DNA of 64,000 bases from Chimonanthus salicifolius (Eukaryota; Streptophyta; Magnoliopsida; Laurales; Calycanthaceae): the NCBI GenBank assembly GCA_013350335.1, contig CM023542.1, positions 5,014,025 to 5,078,024 of the forward strand, written 5' to 3'. The position numbers and the translations under genes are program-made. This document shows positions 35,471 through 47,637 of the stretch, one piece after another. Within the stretch, counting starts at the first letter, position 1. Each line of letters begins with the position of its first letter. Below the pieces are notes generated by a model that was not told where the DNA came from, did not search any database, and saw only the letters and a list, made by a program, of their open reading frames with translations.

Positions 35471-35474
35471 AAGA

Positions 35475-35570
35475 CACAATAAGATAAGGCCATAGGGGCT
35501 TGCTTGAGCCTGCAACCTCTCGCTTCCTGAAAAAGGAGGCAACCAGTTAAGCTACATTCATTTGAGTTTT
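35475..35570 (-). mobile_element. SINE-like tRNA-derived fragment
   Basis: The minus strand reads TAGCTTAACTGGTTGCCTCC (A-box-like) and, about 35 bases on, GAGGTTGCAGGCTCAAGC (B-box-like). The plus-strand fragment near 36,620 has a similar TAGTTTAACCGGTTGCATCC start. No TSD is visible. Confidence 0.4.
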
Positions 35571-35579
35571 TGAAAAGAG

Positions 35580-36610
35580 TTTTAAAAATGAAAAGACTAC
35601 CCCTTAATTACCAAACAAGAGTAATAAAGAGTTACCCTCCATTATCCCCATTACCCTCCATCAATACGGAGCATATATATGTTCCTTTTATTTTAGTGAA
35701 ATCTCTTTATTGCTATTTAAAAAAAAATTAAAAAAATAAAGCATAATCATTTTGTACAATTGAAAATTCCATTCATTTTCCACCACACAATGTGGAATAA
35801 TCTTTCATCACATCAAAACTGGGTAGGTCAGGTATCTCTTTATGCAGCAATGGGTACAAAAATGGCATATCATCTTCCACACTGGTCAAAGCAAAGAAGG
35901 ATTACATCTCCAAAGGCATCCTTTGTTCTGTAATAACAATAATCTATTGTTATTCTAAACTCTAAAGTATCCATCTCTTTTTCTTTTTCATTCTTTTTCT
36001 TTCGAGAAGTATAAAACTATAAATTATAAACACCTTTTCATCTATTATTTCTTTGTAAATTCTACTTATACTGGAGGAAGAAAAAATTGTCTCAAGAGAA
36101 CAATGACTTGATGAAAACAAATTATATTCAACAAGAAAAACTAAAATTAGTTGCAAAATCTAGTCGAGTTTATGCTTCCTATATGATTTTTGTTTTAATG
36201 ATCAAGGTATAATCATGAAAAGAGAAAAGTTACAAAGTGAGGTTATTTTGGCCTTCAGAAGTGGTGGGTCCTCGAGTTTTCTCTTCCATTCTTTATGAGG
36301 TGCCTGATGTGACTAAAAGAAGAAGATTTTCAATGCAAAATCTCTCTCTTCTTTCTTCTCTACGGTAATAATGTTCCATCTGTTTTCTAAGGAATAATCG
36401 TGCTAGGTCCCCATTGCATGATTTAAAGAGAGTTTACATATTAAAAGGATGACCAATTTGATATTGACATGCATGATATTATTTTATATATCAAAGTATG
36501 GAGTTCATCCAACCCAATGATGATAAATTTGCTAAATCGATTGTATTTAAATACAAGATTTATAAAGAATTATCTTAATTTGATTAACTAAATGTGATAT
36601 TTTCAAAGAG
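35580..36610. other. AT-rich intergenic DNA
   Basis: A short minus-strand frame near 35,790-35,930 looks weakly protein-like but has no start, splice sites or recognised family. Confidence 0.35.
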
Positions 36611-36617
36611 ATAAGAT

Positions 36618-36810
36618 GTAGTTTAACCGGTTGCATCCTCCCGTCTTAGGAAGTGAAAGATTATACGTTCAAGCTCCCATGCCCTAATCTTGGTGTATTC
36701 TAAGAGAGTAATGGGCTCTTTCATGGGGATTTTAATGGTCCGAAACAATCCATTACATAAAGGAGAGGTTGTAGGTTCGAGATCCCATGATCTAACCTTA
36801 GAGTAGTGCA
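36618..36810 (+). mobile_element. SINE-like tRNA-derived fragment, possibly two units
   Basis: TAGTTTAACCGGTTGCATCC at 36,618 resembles an A-box region, followed by ACGTTCAAGCTCC. A second B-box-like GTAGGTTCGAGATCCC is at about 36,771-36,786. The layout suggests two decayed SINE units. Confidence 0.4.
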
Positions 36811-37169
36811 TCAAAAATAGAATTTAATGAAGTAGATAGAAAATTGATTGGTCTTATAATGGTATAGAATTTTCATTATCTTCTAATTATAGATATCATG
36901 AGATATTTCATGATCAATTTTTATATTTATATATACTAGCCAAATAAATGCGAAACCACAAAGTCATGTCCACAGAACCGCCTTTCCATCTCGGGGCTTT
37001 TGTACAAGCCATTGTCATAAATATTGCTCTCAATTATTGGTACTATTGAGATATTTTTAAATTTTTGAGGTTTTATCTAAATATTATTAGACAAAATTTA
37101 CAAATAATATTCACTTAAAAATAATAAATATATCATGATAACGATGAACCACTATTTCATCTATCTAAC

Positions 37170-37440
37170 ATCAGTTTACGAGTTCGTGTTTTCCAATTGA
37201 CCTAAGTCATAAACTTTATCATTATTCACTCGAGATCTAACATGTCATTTTTTATCCATTCCTTTCATATTTCAAAAGTCATCCTCTCTTCTTAAAGTCT
37301 TTTGTATGTGTGAGGTTGCAGTTGGTCTTCTACTAACATAACTAAACAATCTCAAACAAATTTCTCTCATTAAATCTATCTTTAAACTTACTCTAATGTG
37401 CTCGTTTCTAACACTATCATTTAGAGTTAAACCACATTAT
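37170..37440 (-). mobile_element. RTE-type LINE fragment
   Basis: The minus strand encodes LRLFSYVSRRPT around 37,345, a decayed form of the RTE C-terminal motif LRWFGHVxRRP. The same flanking words occur in the 48.6-49.5 kb fragment. It is inactive. Confidence 0.45.
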
Positions 37441-37861
37441 AAATATATTTAAATAAAAATAAGAGTTAAAATTGAAATAACCATTAATAATTTATGATTA
37501 TAAAAATATACTATAAGAAATAAATTACTTTGATAATTATATAGCAAAACAAATATAATCATTGTCTAACATTCTTTAAATCATAAAATATTATCTGATG
37601 CCCTATAAATTCATCTCTAAATATCATCGTTGAAGTTATAAAAAAAATAAAAATAAAAATTATCAATTGTTATAACTTAAAAAAATTTAACAATGTCATT
37701 AATATCATGATATTGTTAAATTTTCAAAATACTATTGCGATAATATCAGATTTTGACAATAATAACAATGAAAGTGATAAAATTCCAATATTAACAAAAA
37801 ATAATACTATTGCAATAAAAATAAAAATATAATATAGGTGTATGTTATATTGGCAAATCAA

Positions 37862-38167
37862 CTAGGTCGGGTCATAAAAGTCAGGTCAGCGGATCAGGTC
37901 GGGTTGAGAAGATAAAAACCCGCATTGAATTCAGATCGGATCAAGTTGAGGGATTTTCAAATTAATCCGATCTGACCCGGTTAAATTTAATCTAAAATGG
38001 ATTCAAAATGCGGATCCGGTCAGAATTCGGATTGAGTTGGATTATAATTCGAATCAGATCAGGTTCAGACATTCGAGTCAGAAATTCGAGTCGGATCGGA
38101 TTCCATAATTTAGTAACTCAGGTCGGGTTTGATTTTAAAAAACCCGACCCGACCCGATTTCAGCCCT
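37862..38167. mobile_element. GGGTCGGGTT-type hAT MITE, decayed copy
   Basis: The body matches the 46,262 element (GGTCGGGTTGAGAAGATAAA, then AAAATGGATTC and GCGGATCCGGTCAGAATTCG) and ends CAGCCCTA as that family does. The left terminal repeat is lost and no TSD is visible. Confidence 0.55.
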
Positions 38168-38169
38168 AC

Positions 38170-39015
38170 TCCTGGGCTATAATTTTAACAGACTAGTTTT
38201 CAAATTCAAACGACAAAGATACATAGATATGTATTTTAGATCATAAAAAATTCTCTGTAAAAAGCCATGTCTAAAGTTAATGGTACTTATTATTCAATAA
38301 ATATTAAATTGGATTATATGGAAGTTATGAAAGTAGATTTGTAATGATTTAGATTATTAAGGATGATATGATCTAAAGAAGGCGCACTGAATTAACAAGT
38401 TTTTTTTTTTAATTCAAAATGAATTTCACCCATACAATGGCCCACTTTTTGAATTATTTAGTTACTATTTGTGTGACATACTGACACAGATATTAGACCA
38501 GTACACGACACTGAAGACATGAAAGATGACCCATCTTGTATATGGGCCTATCTATCTAATCTCATAAATGGGTTGTACTAATCTTTTGACTTGGGATCAA
38601 GTTTCAATCAGATAGAAACTCTACTAATCCTATAATGCTTAAAAATAAAAGGAATGACAAAAATCAATTTCATTAAATATTTAACATCGTCTATTTAAAG
38701 TTAAATAAAATAGGTAGTTAGAATAAAACTCTCTATCAACAGCTTGCTTTACTTTCTTAAATCTCAAATGGACAAAGACATATAGATGCAACACATTTTA
38801 TAATTTATATATTAATCTGATGGAGTTAGTAAATTATAACGAATGATGTATACTATCAAAAGTAAAATTGAGAGAAGAGAACCCGTGACTCAATTATGTT
38901 GTACTGAAATTTTAGTGGGTGGAAGAAGTGGTACTCCACGTACTTGTACTACTTAATAGGTTCTGTTTGACAGCGGCCTATCGTTTGAGTTGAGTGCATC
39001 ATGATCCCCACAAAG
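38170..39015. other. AT-rich intergenic DNA
   Basis: No gene or bounded repeat is seen. Confidence 0.4.
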
Positions 39016-39019
39016 CGGA

Positions 39020-39176
39020 TCCCTGAGCATAGGCAGTGTCGGCCGTCGCTTAGGACTTTCAAATAGAAAGAGTCCTCACACACTAAAACTCTTTAATATA
39101 CCAGTCGTAAAGAGCTCTTAAAATCTCACTCCGCCTAGTGCCCCTAAGATTTTAGGGGATCTCAGGGCCGGCCCTG
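39020..39176. mobile_element. MULE-like MITE, second copy (inverted relative to 7342)
   Basis: The sequence aligns end to end with the reverse complement of 7342-7495, sharing AAACTCTTTAATATA, AATCTCACT, AGATTTTAGGGGATCTCAGG and the end GGGCCGGCCCTG. The left end has lost the inverted repeat. Confidence 0.65.
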
Positions 39177-39714
39177 GATCCCCTATTCTCATCCCATGTG
39201 CTTAAGAGATTCTTGTGCAAATCAAATCAGTGTGTGGTTGGTGTGGTCAAAAAATTCGTCTCCCACATAAAGAATTATATTTTGAGCTCAATTCACGTTT
39301 AAATTTTTCAATGCCACTTCACATAAAGTTACTCTTTATTTTTATTTATTTAATCAGTGTCCATTGAAAAGTTTATATATACTCGTGGAATTAGTATTTA
39401 CTTTAATATGGAGTGAGATATCCATGTTAAATAAAAAAAAAAAATGTATGAGTTGAAAAATGTGATGGTCCTTCCCCTCTTACCCTCAAAAGTTTTTAAG
39501 TGAACCCAATGTGGGTCTCACCTTACAACAGTTCCTTTAACCGGAATAAGGGTCCATTGTCTATAAGATTAAGAGACACGAGGGTAATCAACATTCCCTA
39601 CCATCTACATCCAACCTGTAGTAACATGGTGGGAAAGACGGTTGTCCATTCGTCCAAAGTATTCCATCCAATCTGCTAAATTTGGAGTTCATCTAATAAT
39701 TTCACTCTGCAGTA

Positions 39715-39955
39715 TCATTTCTTGAGAAGCATTGTTAATTGCATCAATTTTTTTCTTTTAACATGAGTATCCCTTCCACATGGAGGTAAAACTAATCTCA
39801 CAAGCATGTAAACCTTACAATCCACACACTGATTTAGTTGATGAAGAATAACCCCATAGAGAATTACCTGGAAGAATTGAACGTGAATCAAACTCAAGAC
39901 CTCACTTCATGAAGCGAGCGTCTTGACAGTCAAACCAACCCTTCCAGGTTAAGTC
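39715..39955 (-). mobile_element. SINE-like element
   Basis: The minus strand starts with GGTTTGACTGTCAAGACGC near 39,943 and has a B-box-like GAGGTCTTGAGTTTGATTC about 30 bases later. An A/G-rich stretch (AAAAGAAAAAAATT) near 39,750 may be its tail. TSDs are not resolved. Confidence 0.4.
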
Positions 39956-39989
39956 TTAACAGCATCATTTTGGTCTTAAGTCTACTGGA

Positions 39990-41550
39990 AATGATCAACA
40001 AAATTAGGAACCAACGTCCCTTTGTCAATCTAATTGCAAATCAAATATGAATTTTAACTTTTAAACAAGTTTATAAATGCTAACAATTATATTGCTTATC
40101 CATAAGTAGGTTTAAAACAGCTTTAAATCATCATCATTTGACCATTTTATTTATTTCACCGTCATCGTCAAAACCTTTTATCACATGTATTTAAAAACAC
40201 CATTTTAAATTCTATTTTTCTCATCTCAACCTATCCATTTGATCATGTCCTCGAGTAACATTGTAGTTTCTTTTACGTTGTTGAAACAGTAAAGGAGGGA
40301 AAAAGATAGATGTGGGTTTGATCTTAATGTTTGAACCTTGATCTAGACTGCAGGGAGGAGAACAACATACGTTTCCACGGCCTGAAAATGCTTGCCTGAT
40401 GGAAGGTACAATTTTATTTCGCATGCTGGTGGCATCAACAAGATGTTTGATAGTGGAATTTGGAATTTCTTACAGCAACAAAGACTGGGGAGTTTATGGA
40501 GTTGATAGCAGTAGACTACACTTGGAGAGGCAAGTGTGACGTGACTGATGGATGAATACCAATATCTACATTTCTGTTGAATTACCTCAGCCCATATTCG
40601 GTTTCCAAAATCAAGTGCAAGTTTCAACTGGCTACTGGCAACTTCACAGTATTGGTGTTTGTGGTCTGTGCAGAGGTATGTGATGCACCGATTAGTGATT
40701 GAGAACATCAAATTTGAAGATGATATGAACAAAACAACAGTACGTCAATGAGCAATTCACAAACACAGTGCAAATCGATCACCCAAAAGATCTTGAGAAA
40801 ATTCACAACACTCACAAGTTCTACGTCCAGCAGAACGCAAGATGAAATGCTGAAAATAGTCCACCGTGCTGACGAAATCCTTTTCCTGTTTCACATGAAT
40901 ATCCCTAGTGGATAGAGCTTGCAGCCAAGAAAACATGAAACAATTGTTCTAGGCACTGATCAGCACAATTAATTAGAAACTAAGTATTAAACAGAATGAT
41001 CCTGTACCTATCTTACAGAATCGAGGAAAGCATCCTTCTCCTCGAGTTAAAAAGCCAATCTACAGTTCTACACCATCAACCTCTATACACACTACATACA
41101 TAATGCATATTTACTAACTTTACAGTATTTGCCTGACTAACAACTTAGAAGCCCACAATTGCACATCCAGTTAGCCTTTTCAAAGAAACTCAAATGGGGA
41201 GCACATGTATCTTTTCCTGTCATAGAAGATAGCATGACAGCGTTCTTTTCCGTCTTCTCACCCATGATAATACTGTCTAGGGCTTGGAAATACAGTTTTT
41301 AGGCCTCACAATTCTGAATCATGAATTTCTGTAGCACAAGGAAAATTACAAGAATTTTAGAATAATACAAAAATAGTAGAAAATCAAAGACTTCGGTGAT
41401 GATGATGATGAATATCACACAGCAGTATATTCATCATTTGCTACCAAAAATGCAAGTCCATGATCAACCTTGGTTTTCACTCTAAGATCCACAACTGACC
41501 ACTAAAATAGCTGGAAAGTTATTAAAATAAAATAAAAAGCATGAGGCATT
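39990..41550. other. Region without a supported gene; possibly Pumilio 3' UTR/flank near 41.0-41.55 kb
   Basis: A 129-codon minus-strand frame (40,343-40,732) is open but Cys/Ser/Leu-rich and unlike any protein I recognise. If the candidate Pumilio last exon at 41,558 is right, its 3' UTR lies just below 41,558. Confidence 0.35.
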
Positions 41551-41557
41551 CCTGCCA

Positions 41558-41577
41558 TCACTCCTCAACTTTGAACA
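41558..41577 (-). CDS. Candidate last coding exon of the Pumilio gene
   Basis: A strong pyrimidine-rich acceptor (TTATCTTTTCCCCTAG) precedes TGTTCAAAGTTGAGGAGTGA. Added to the single G left over at 47,638 it reads VFKVEE-stop, in phase. Plant Pumilio proteins end shortly after repeat 8, so a short last exon is expected, but the 6-kb intron makes chance matches likely. Confidence 0.3.
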
Positions 41578-41814
41578 CTAGGGGAAAAGATAAGGGGAAA
41601 CATACTTCACATGGTAACAATGGTTGCTCCCCAATGACATCAGTTAAAAACACAGTGATATGAAACACTGTCAATGGCCACCATAATAAAAAAGAAACAA
41701 CAATGAACCCTTTCCTGTTAAACGGTGGCCACCATAGTAGCGTTTGTCTTCTGGTAGAAAGAACAAATTGCAGGCCACCCATCATGTGATTAGGTAAATT
41801 GCAGTGTGTTGCAG

Positions 41815-42128
41815 GAGATCGATTTTGTGGGCAGAGTAAAATGCTGTGCATAAAAGCATGCCAAATTCCTAATGTTCCTCCGCTCTTTATGAGACAGATG
41901 CATATGTAAACATTTCTCACTTATACTTACACATACTTCCCATAGTCCATAATCTCAATGGATGTCCTCCATTTTAAATCAAATTGATTTTGTAGGCTGA
42001 GTAAAATGTTGAGCATATAAGCTTGCCAAATTCTTAATGTTTCTTTGCTCTTTATGAGATAGAGACAGACTGTAAACATTTTCCATTTACACACAGTGCC
42101 CATACTGTCCATAATCTTAATGGATGTA
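41815..42128. repeat. Tandem duplication, ~155-bp unit
   Basis: Copies at about 41,815-41,960 and 41,976-42,128 share GATTTTGT, GAGTAAAATG, GCCAAATTC, CTCTTTATGAGA and CCATAATCT..AATGGATGT. Divergence is moderate. Confidence 0.75.
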
Positions 42129-42519
42129 GTCTATTTAAATTCTTCCCCTAATCAACAAAGTGTCTGTTCTATCCACGAAGGGGGAAAAAGGTCATGTAGT
42201 TAAGTCGATGAATCTATGCAAGTTTTACATGAACGATAAAATTATTATAATCATTAGTAATGGTTAAGATGAAAGCTCAATACCAAGGCCCAGAAGATGA
42301 GTAGGTGTGATCACTGGAAAAGGCTTTGGCTTGTGCAACCAACAGCTTCGAGGTGCCTTCCACCCAATGATCTTCTTTTCCAAATGTTCACATGTAAGAA
42401 ATCTAGGTCAGTAGTTAAGGAATTATCATCACAGGCATTTCCCATCAACTTGTGGTTGACATTTTGAGTTCTGTTTTATATTACACTATAAAAAACCATC
42501 TCTACTACTCGACCAATCC

Positions 42520-43155
42520 AATTGGAAGCCATACGCTTCTTTTCCCCCTCTTTTGCATGGTGGAAGCTATTTGTTTCATTCCCTTCTTTTTTCTTTTCTT
42601 TTTTTTGTGGGGGTGGGGGTGGGTTCTCAATTTTAGGCATCAAACTGGAGCAATTGAAGCTGTTGAATAGCCTCTTGAATTGCCCATCTAACGAGCCGAA
42701 GACTGACCACCCACCATCCACACAAACATCTAAAAATATTGGCACTATAAATGTACAGTAAGTTTCAGCAATAAAGCCCAAGCCCATTTATTAAACAAGC
42801 TTAATTTTGAGATTTTGAGCCCTAGCCGAAGATCATCAATCATATTATTTGATCAAGTTTATCATGGAGAGATTTACAACGGGGCTAGAGCTGGAGTAAA
42901 ACCAATGACTAGCACTAATTGTTGACCAACCCTAATCTACGATTAGGCCTTCGGAAGGACCAATTGGAAGCCATGCGCTTCTTTTCCCCCCTCTTTTGCA
43001 TGGCAGAAGCTATGTGCTTCATTTCCTCTCTTTTTTATGATGGGGGGGAGGGGGTTCACTTTTAGGAATCAAACTGAACCAAATTGCTACAGAACTAAAG
43101 CTGCTGTTGAATAACCTCTTGAATTGCCCATCTAACAGCCCCAAGAATGAATTTT
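42520..43155. repeat. Duplicated ~200-bp segment, spaced ~435 bp
   Basis: 42,520-42,705 and 42,960-43,152 share CCAATTGGAAGCCAT, CGCTTCTTTTCCCCC, TCTTTTGCATGG, a G-rich run, ATCAAACTG and CCTCTTGAATTGCCCATCTA. The G-run (GTGGGGGTGGGGGTGGG) is a possible G-quadruplex. Confidence 0.8.
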
Positions 43156-43519
43156 TCTGACATGATTTGAGCGTGACAGGGTATAGAGACTACTTATCAC
43201 ATATAGGCATTATTTGCAGTGGGAAACTAAATGCAGGATGACTTTCTAGAGAGGAGATACTCCTAAGTGGAGATTCTCCTTGGCCTGTAAAGTAGCACAT
43301 GAGTTCTCCGGAAGTACAACTTACGACGCCTAAAAGTAGGAGATTATGCCTATCCGTCATTTAGTATATTTCTTCTCAAAAAACTACCAAACAAGATGTT
43401 TGAGTAGAAACACCTCATTTCTCCAACATCTTCCTAATCCAAAAAGGCCTAGAGTTACAAACACTAGGAAAGATTGTTCTTAAAGTAGGGAACTTATTTG
43501 GTTAAAAACACACAAATAT

Positions 43520-45721
43520 TGATAGGATTCAAGTTAATAAGTTACTTTAGGGATATTGGGTATTTATTTGTAATTTTCAAAATTACTATTTTCATTTGAG
43601 TTGTAACCCTAGGCCTAATTATAGGCTGAGTGAACACTGAAAAGAGAAGAAGTGCTTCCACCCAAATCAGCCTTTGGCTAAGAGGCCGGTTTCTCCTCCA
43701 AGAGAACCAACATAGGAGGTCGATTTACCCCTCGAAGCAAAATCCCTATCCCCATTTTCATTAATTTTCCTATTTTCTATCTTTTTTCAATTCAGGCTCC
43801 TATCAATTTGGTATCATAGCCTCATTTCGATCCATTTCCATCCTCCATTCTTCTTTTGAAAAAAACAAGATATGCAATTGTCACTTCTCCAACAGCTTCT
43901 CTGTCCTAGCCCACTGCAGATCCACCCCTCTTGGCCTCGCTCAAACCTAATAGGTCTCGACCCTTCTCACTTTGGCCACCCCAACCCTCGGACAAATTCG
44001 CCCCTTTTGCAGCATTTGCTACATACATAGAAAAGAGAGCAGGAAAAAAAAAAAAAAGGAAAAGAAAAAGAAGAAAATCGAAAGCCCATCTCTCATCACT
44101 TGCATCTGCCTCAGTAGGCCCTCTCTCTCAACGTCCTCGCCCTTTCCCATTTCCATCGCCAACAACCATCCACCAATGCCTATTGCTTACCTCCACCTTC
44201 GTCACTTCCATCCGTGGAAATAAACACCACTTCAATCACCGCTGCCGTGGAGATTTCGCTCATCCTTTCATACTCCCAGCCCAGCACACCCTCACCAACC
44301 ACTTTCTTTGTTGTCGTTTTATCCGTCCCTGCTTCGACTCATCCCATCCCACCCCACCCACCATCCATGCACCCTACCCCACTCCATTCCAACCCACCTT
44401 CGTTGACTTTTTCTTTCCTTTCCTTTTAACCCATTTGATATATCCTCCATATTTTATTTATTTTTTTCCACTGAAAAAAACCATTTTCTTTTCATTCCCT
44501 TTCCACCTTATTTAAAAAAAATATTCCAACTATTTTCTTTCAGTCTTATTTTTCTTATATGTTCGTTTTCAACTAGAAAAAACTTTTTAACTCATTTTCA
44601 TTTCCTTCCATTTAAAAAAAAAAAACCTTTCCAGCTTATTAAAAAAAATTCTCTCATTTTTCGTTATTGCACTATTCAAATAAAAAAAAATTAAAACCCA
44701 ATTTTCTTTCCATTTTTAATTTCAAACCAGCCCTTATTTTTCTGAAAAAGAAGAAGGAACCCATTCCTATTTGCATTTTCACTATGGCATTTGAAGAACG
44801 ACTTGAGAGAATTGAGATGACTTTTCGAGCAATATCAAATGACATGGCAGACATGGAAAAAAAAAGTGGCCATTTTCAAGTCTCACATTGATCTTTTGAA
44901 AGCGACGATTATTCCCCAATACGCTAGTGAATCCCCAACAAATTGATGTCCTATTACTATTAATGGTGTTATTTTGTCCACATTTGTCAGTGGATAACGT
45001 ATTGATAACAATGACACACTTCCGACCAAGGACACTTCACAGTAAGCTCTCGATTTAGAGGGTTACAGGAGATGATATTTGTGCCAAGGCAAAAATCAAA
45101 ACCAGTCCATTGAATTTGACTCAACTCAATCTTCCAACACCAATCAAACCGTTGTGATTCATCAAGCATCTCTACTACATCAACCAATCTCTTTGGCCTC
45201 CCCTTTAGAAGCTGCTATGAATTTTTCGATCCTCTTCACTCCTCCAAGCAAAGACAAGGATCCCAAGTTCCTCCAATGGAAAGCACCGTCTTTCCTTCCT
45301 AATGCCAACAATATGCAATCAACTTCTTCTAAGTTGTCGGATTTGCATCGGAATCAACGTGGGTCTTCATTCTTTATGGTCATTTTGGAGCAATGGAGGA
45401 ACTTAATTCAAGAAGTCACCGGCTGAGGATATTTTCTGCACCTTGAAGACAAGGTTCGTTTCCAAGAGGGTAGAAACGATAGGATCCAAGTCAATAAAAT
45501 CCTTTAGGGATATTTGGTATTTATTTGCAATTTTCAAATATTCTTATTTTCATTTAAGTTGTAACCCTAAGCCTATTTATAGGCTAAATGAAAACTGAAA
45601 GGGGGAGAAGATTTACGCCCCAAATCAGCCTTTGGCTAGGAGGTTGATTTCCCCTTGAAGCAACCATTCATTTTCCAATTTTCTTCCATTTTCCATCTTT
45701 TTTCGAATCATGTTACTATCA
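43520..45721 (+). mobile_element. Non-autonomous LTR retrotransposon (2.2 kb) with both LTRs
   Basis: The 5' LTR is 43,520-43,805 and the 3' LTR 45,477-45,721. They share AGTTGTAACCCTA, AATCAGCCTTTGGCTA and the end CTATCA. The LTR ends are TGATAG...CTATCA (the 3' LTR starts CGATAG). A primer-binding site TTGGTATCATAGCC starts four bases after the 5' LTR and matches initiator tRNA-Met with a mismatch. Flanks AATAT (43,515-43,519) and AATGT (45,722-45,726) are a 5-bp TSD with one change. Inside is a short gag-like frame from 44,784 (a coiled-coil start, ERLERIEMTFRAISNDMADM) broken by stops. There is no protease, integrase or reverse transcriptase. If the candidate last exon is right, it sits in the Pumilio last intron. 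Confidence 0.8.
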
Positions 45722-46261
45722 AATGTTCCCTCCCTCTCCCCTATAATTTTCACCTCTCATTTTTTCAAACCTTTTCTCTTATCTGCAGCATGCTTCTCAA
45801 TCTTCTACACTAGCTTATGAAAACAAACACTCGTGTAAAAACAAGTATTAGTATCTTATTTGTTCTTAACATTTAAATCTTAGAAGTGCACTCAAATGTT
45901 ACCTGATCATTGGCTTTCATTTGAAGGGACATGCTTCATATTGGATTCAAGATAGTACATTTGTATCAACTGACTAATTCTTGCGGGACGTCACCCGAAG
46001 TGGGGGTGTTAGGATAACTAACCTAACCCCAGGAGTTTCAAGGAGATTCCCCCCCCCTTCGTAACTAAAAAAAAAAATGGCTAATGCTAAACATTCGATG
46101 ACAATTGGATGTGTGATAATAAAATTGATAAAGAGTAACTAATTTAACATCTGATATTGCTTATTCATGTAATATAAGAAAGAATCAGATCAAAAGATCA
46201 GGGGATCCACATATGTACAATTTGGACTAATAGTTAGAACTATGATGAATATAGTTTTATT

Positions 46262-46588
46262 TAGGGCTGCAACTCGGGTCGGGTTTTGGCCCGACCCGCA
46301 TGACCCGACCCGAGAAATCATGCGGGTTGGATCAAGAATTTCGGGTTAGCGGGTCATGTCGGGTTGAAAAGATAAAAATCCGAATTTCAGGTCGGGTTGA
46401 GGATTTTACAAGTTAACCCGGCATGGCCCAACCCAACACAACCGACCCAGCTAAAATGGGTTCAGAATGCGGGTCGGGTCAGAATTCGGATCGGGTCGGG
46501 TTGTGAAGTTCGGGTTGAAAATTTGGGTCGGGCAGGGTCTGGTTGGGTTTTAAGGAACCCAACCTGCCCGACCCGAATTGCAGCTCTA
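46262..46588. mobile_element. hAT-type MITE with perfect 8-bp TSD
   Basis: It starts TAGGGCTGCAA and ends TTGCAGCTCTA, near-perfect inverted repeats. GTTTTATT flanks it exactly at 46,254-46,261 and 46,589-46,596. The body is built of GGGTCGGGTT and CCCGACCCGA words. An 8-bp TSD is the hAT signature. No transposase is present. Confidence 0.85.
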
Positions 46589-46839
46589 GTTTTATTCATT
46601 TAAAAAAAAAAATGAAATGAAGAAATGGTTGTACTAGCCTACTGGGTATTAGGTTATGTGGATGTATAATGCTTTAATGGGCTTTGTGCCCATGCCACAA
46701 TCATGGAAATGGATAACAATGTAAGACATGACAAGCAAGAGAGAGAGACAAGAGAGTCTTCTGTGTTTCCATTGGTTTTTAGTTGTCAACAACCAATATT
46801 AAACTTACATAAGTTAGAAAGGCTAATGTATCCATATCT

Positions 46840-47195
46840 ATATGGGTGAATCTACAAAACACCTAGGCGTTTTTGGCGCCCAAATGTAAAAGCCGCATGT
46901 GGGACCCATTTTATGTTAAATCCAGTCCATTAAAAACAATTTTTCTTTTAATACTTTATGATTTTCATATGATACATCATGATTGTTGGATTAATCATGA
47001 TAGGCCAAAATATGTATCCAATGGTTCATTTTTAACCTTAAAAAATCAATAGCTAACATCATCCTGAGTCCTATTTTTGACAGTATGATAGCCCCTATGA
47101 TAATCTATCCATCTATATAATTTTGTGATCATCAGGTGGGGCCCACTATCTGAGATGGTCTATCAAAATACCCAGGCTTTTCAGCCCAGACGTCT
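46840..47195. repeat. Direct-repeat-bounded segment
   Basis: TCTACAAAACACCTAGGCG at 46,851 and TCTATCAAAATACCCAGGC at 47,159 are related direct copies around about 290 bases with GTGGGACCC and GTGGGGCCC words. The class is unclear: a TRIM relic or a segmental duplication. Confidence 0.35.
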
Positions 47196-47637
47196 TCATG
47201 CCTTCGCCCCAATCACAACCCTACTTCCTCCCTCATTTGAGGGCCTATTGATCTAACCCATAAAGTTTACATCATCGAATAAAATTGAATCTTTGAGACC
47301 TTAGAAAATATTACTTTACGTATCCGATCAACGTGATTTTTTACGAGCAACCTATTCAATCAAAGACCTTTCCAACCAACTCATCCATAGGGCCCATGTA
47401 GGCCCACATGGGGACACCACAAATAAGGCATTGTAGGGTGGTATAGGTTCTCTTTCTCTCTCAACACATCACTTTTTTAGGGACATGAACATAATCATCC
47501 ATCACAAGGATTAAGCCGAGAAATTTATTTAAATAAGGTACTAATATAGAACACAGAAGTCAAAAACAAAAATAGCAGTTATTGCAGCACTTGAAGATCA
47601 TAGAATTCTTTTTCCCAATAATAGAGTATCTACTCAC

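Noticed and set aside
35790..35930. Minus-strand frame with protein-like words (PFLYPLLHKEIPDLPSFD)
   Set aside because: Too short, no start or splice support, and no family recognised.
36618..36810. Possible tRNA gene
   Set aside because: Box-like sequences are present but no cloverleaf with paired acceptor stem; a SINE relic fits better.
40343..40732. A 129-codon minus-strand open frame
   Set aside because: Composition is Cys/Ser/Leu-rich without pattern, no splice or promoter signals and no recognised domain.
43931..44515. A 194-codon plus-strand open frame between LTRs
   Set aside because: Pro/Ser/Thr/Phe-rich low complexity from CT-rich retrotransposon leader DNA, not a credible gene.
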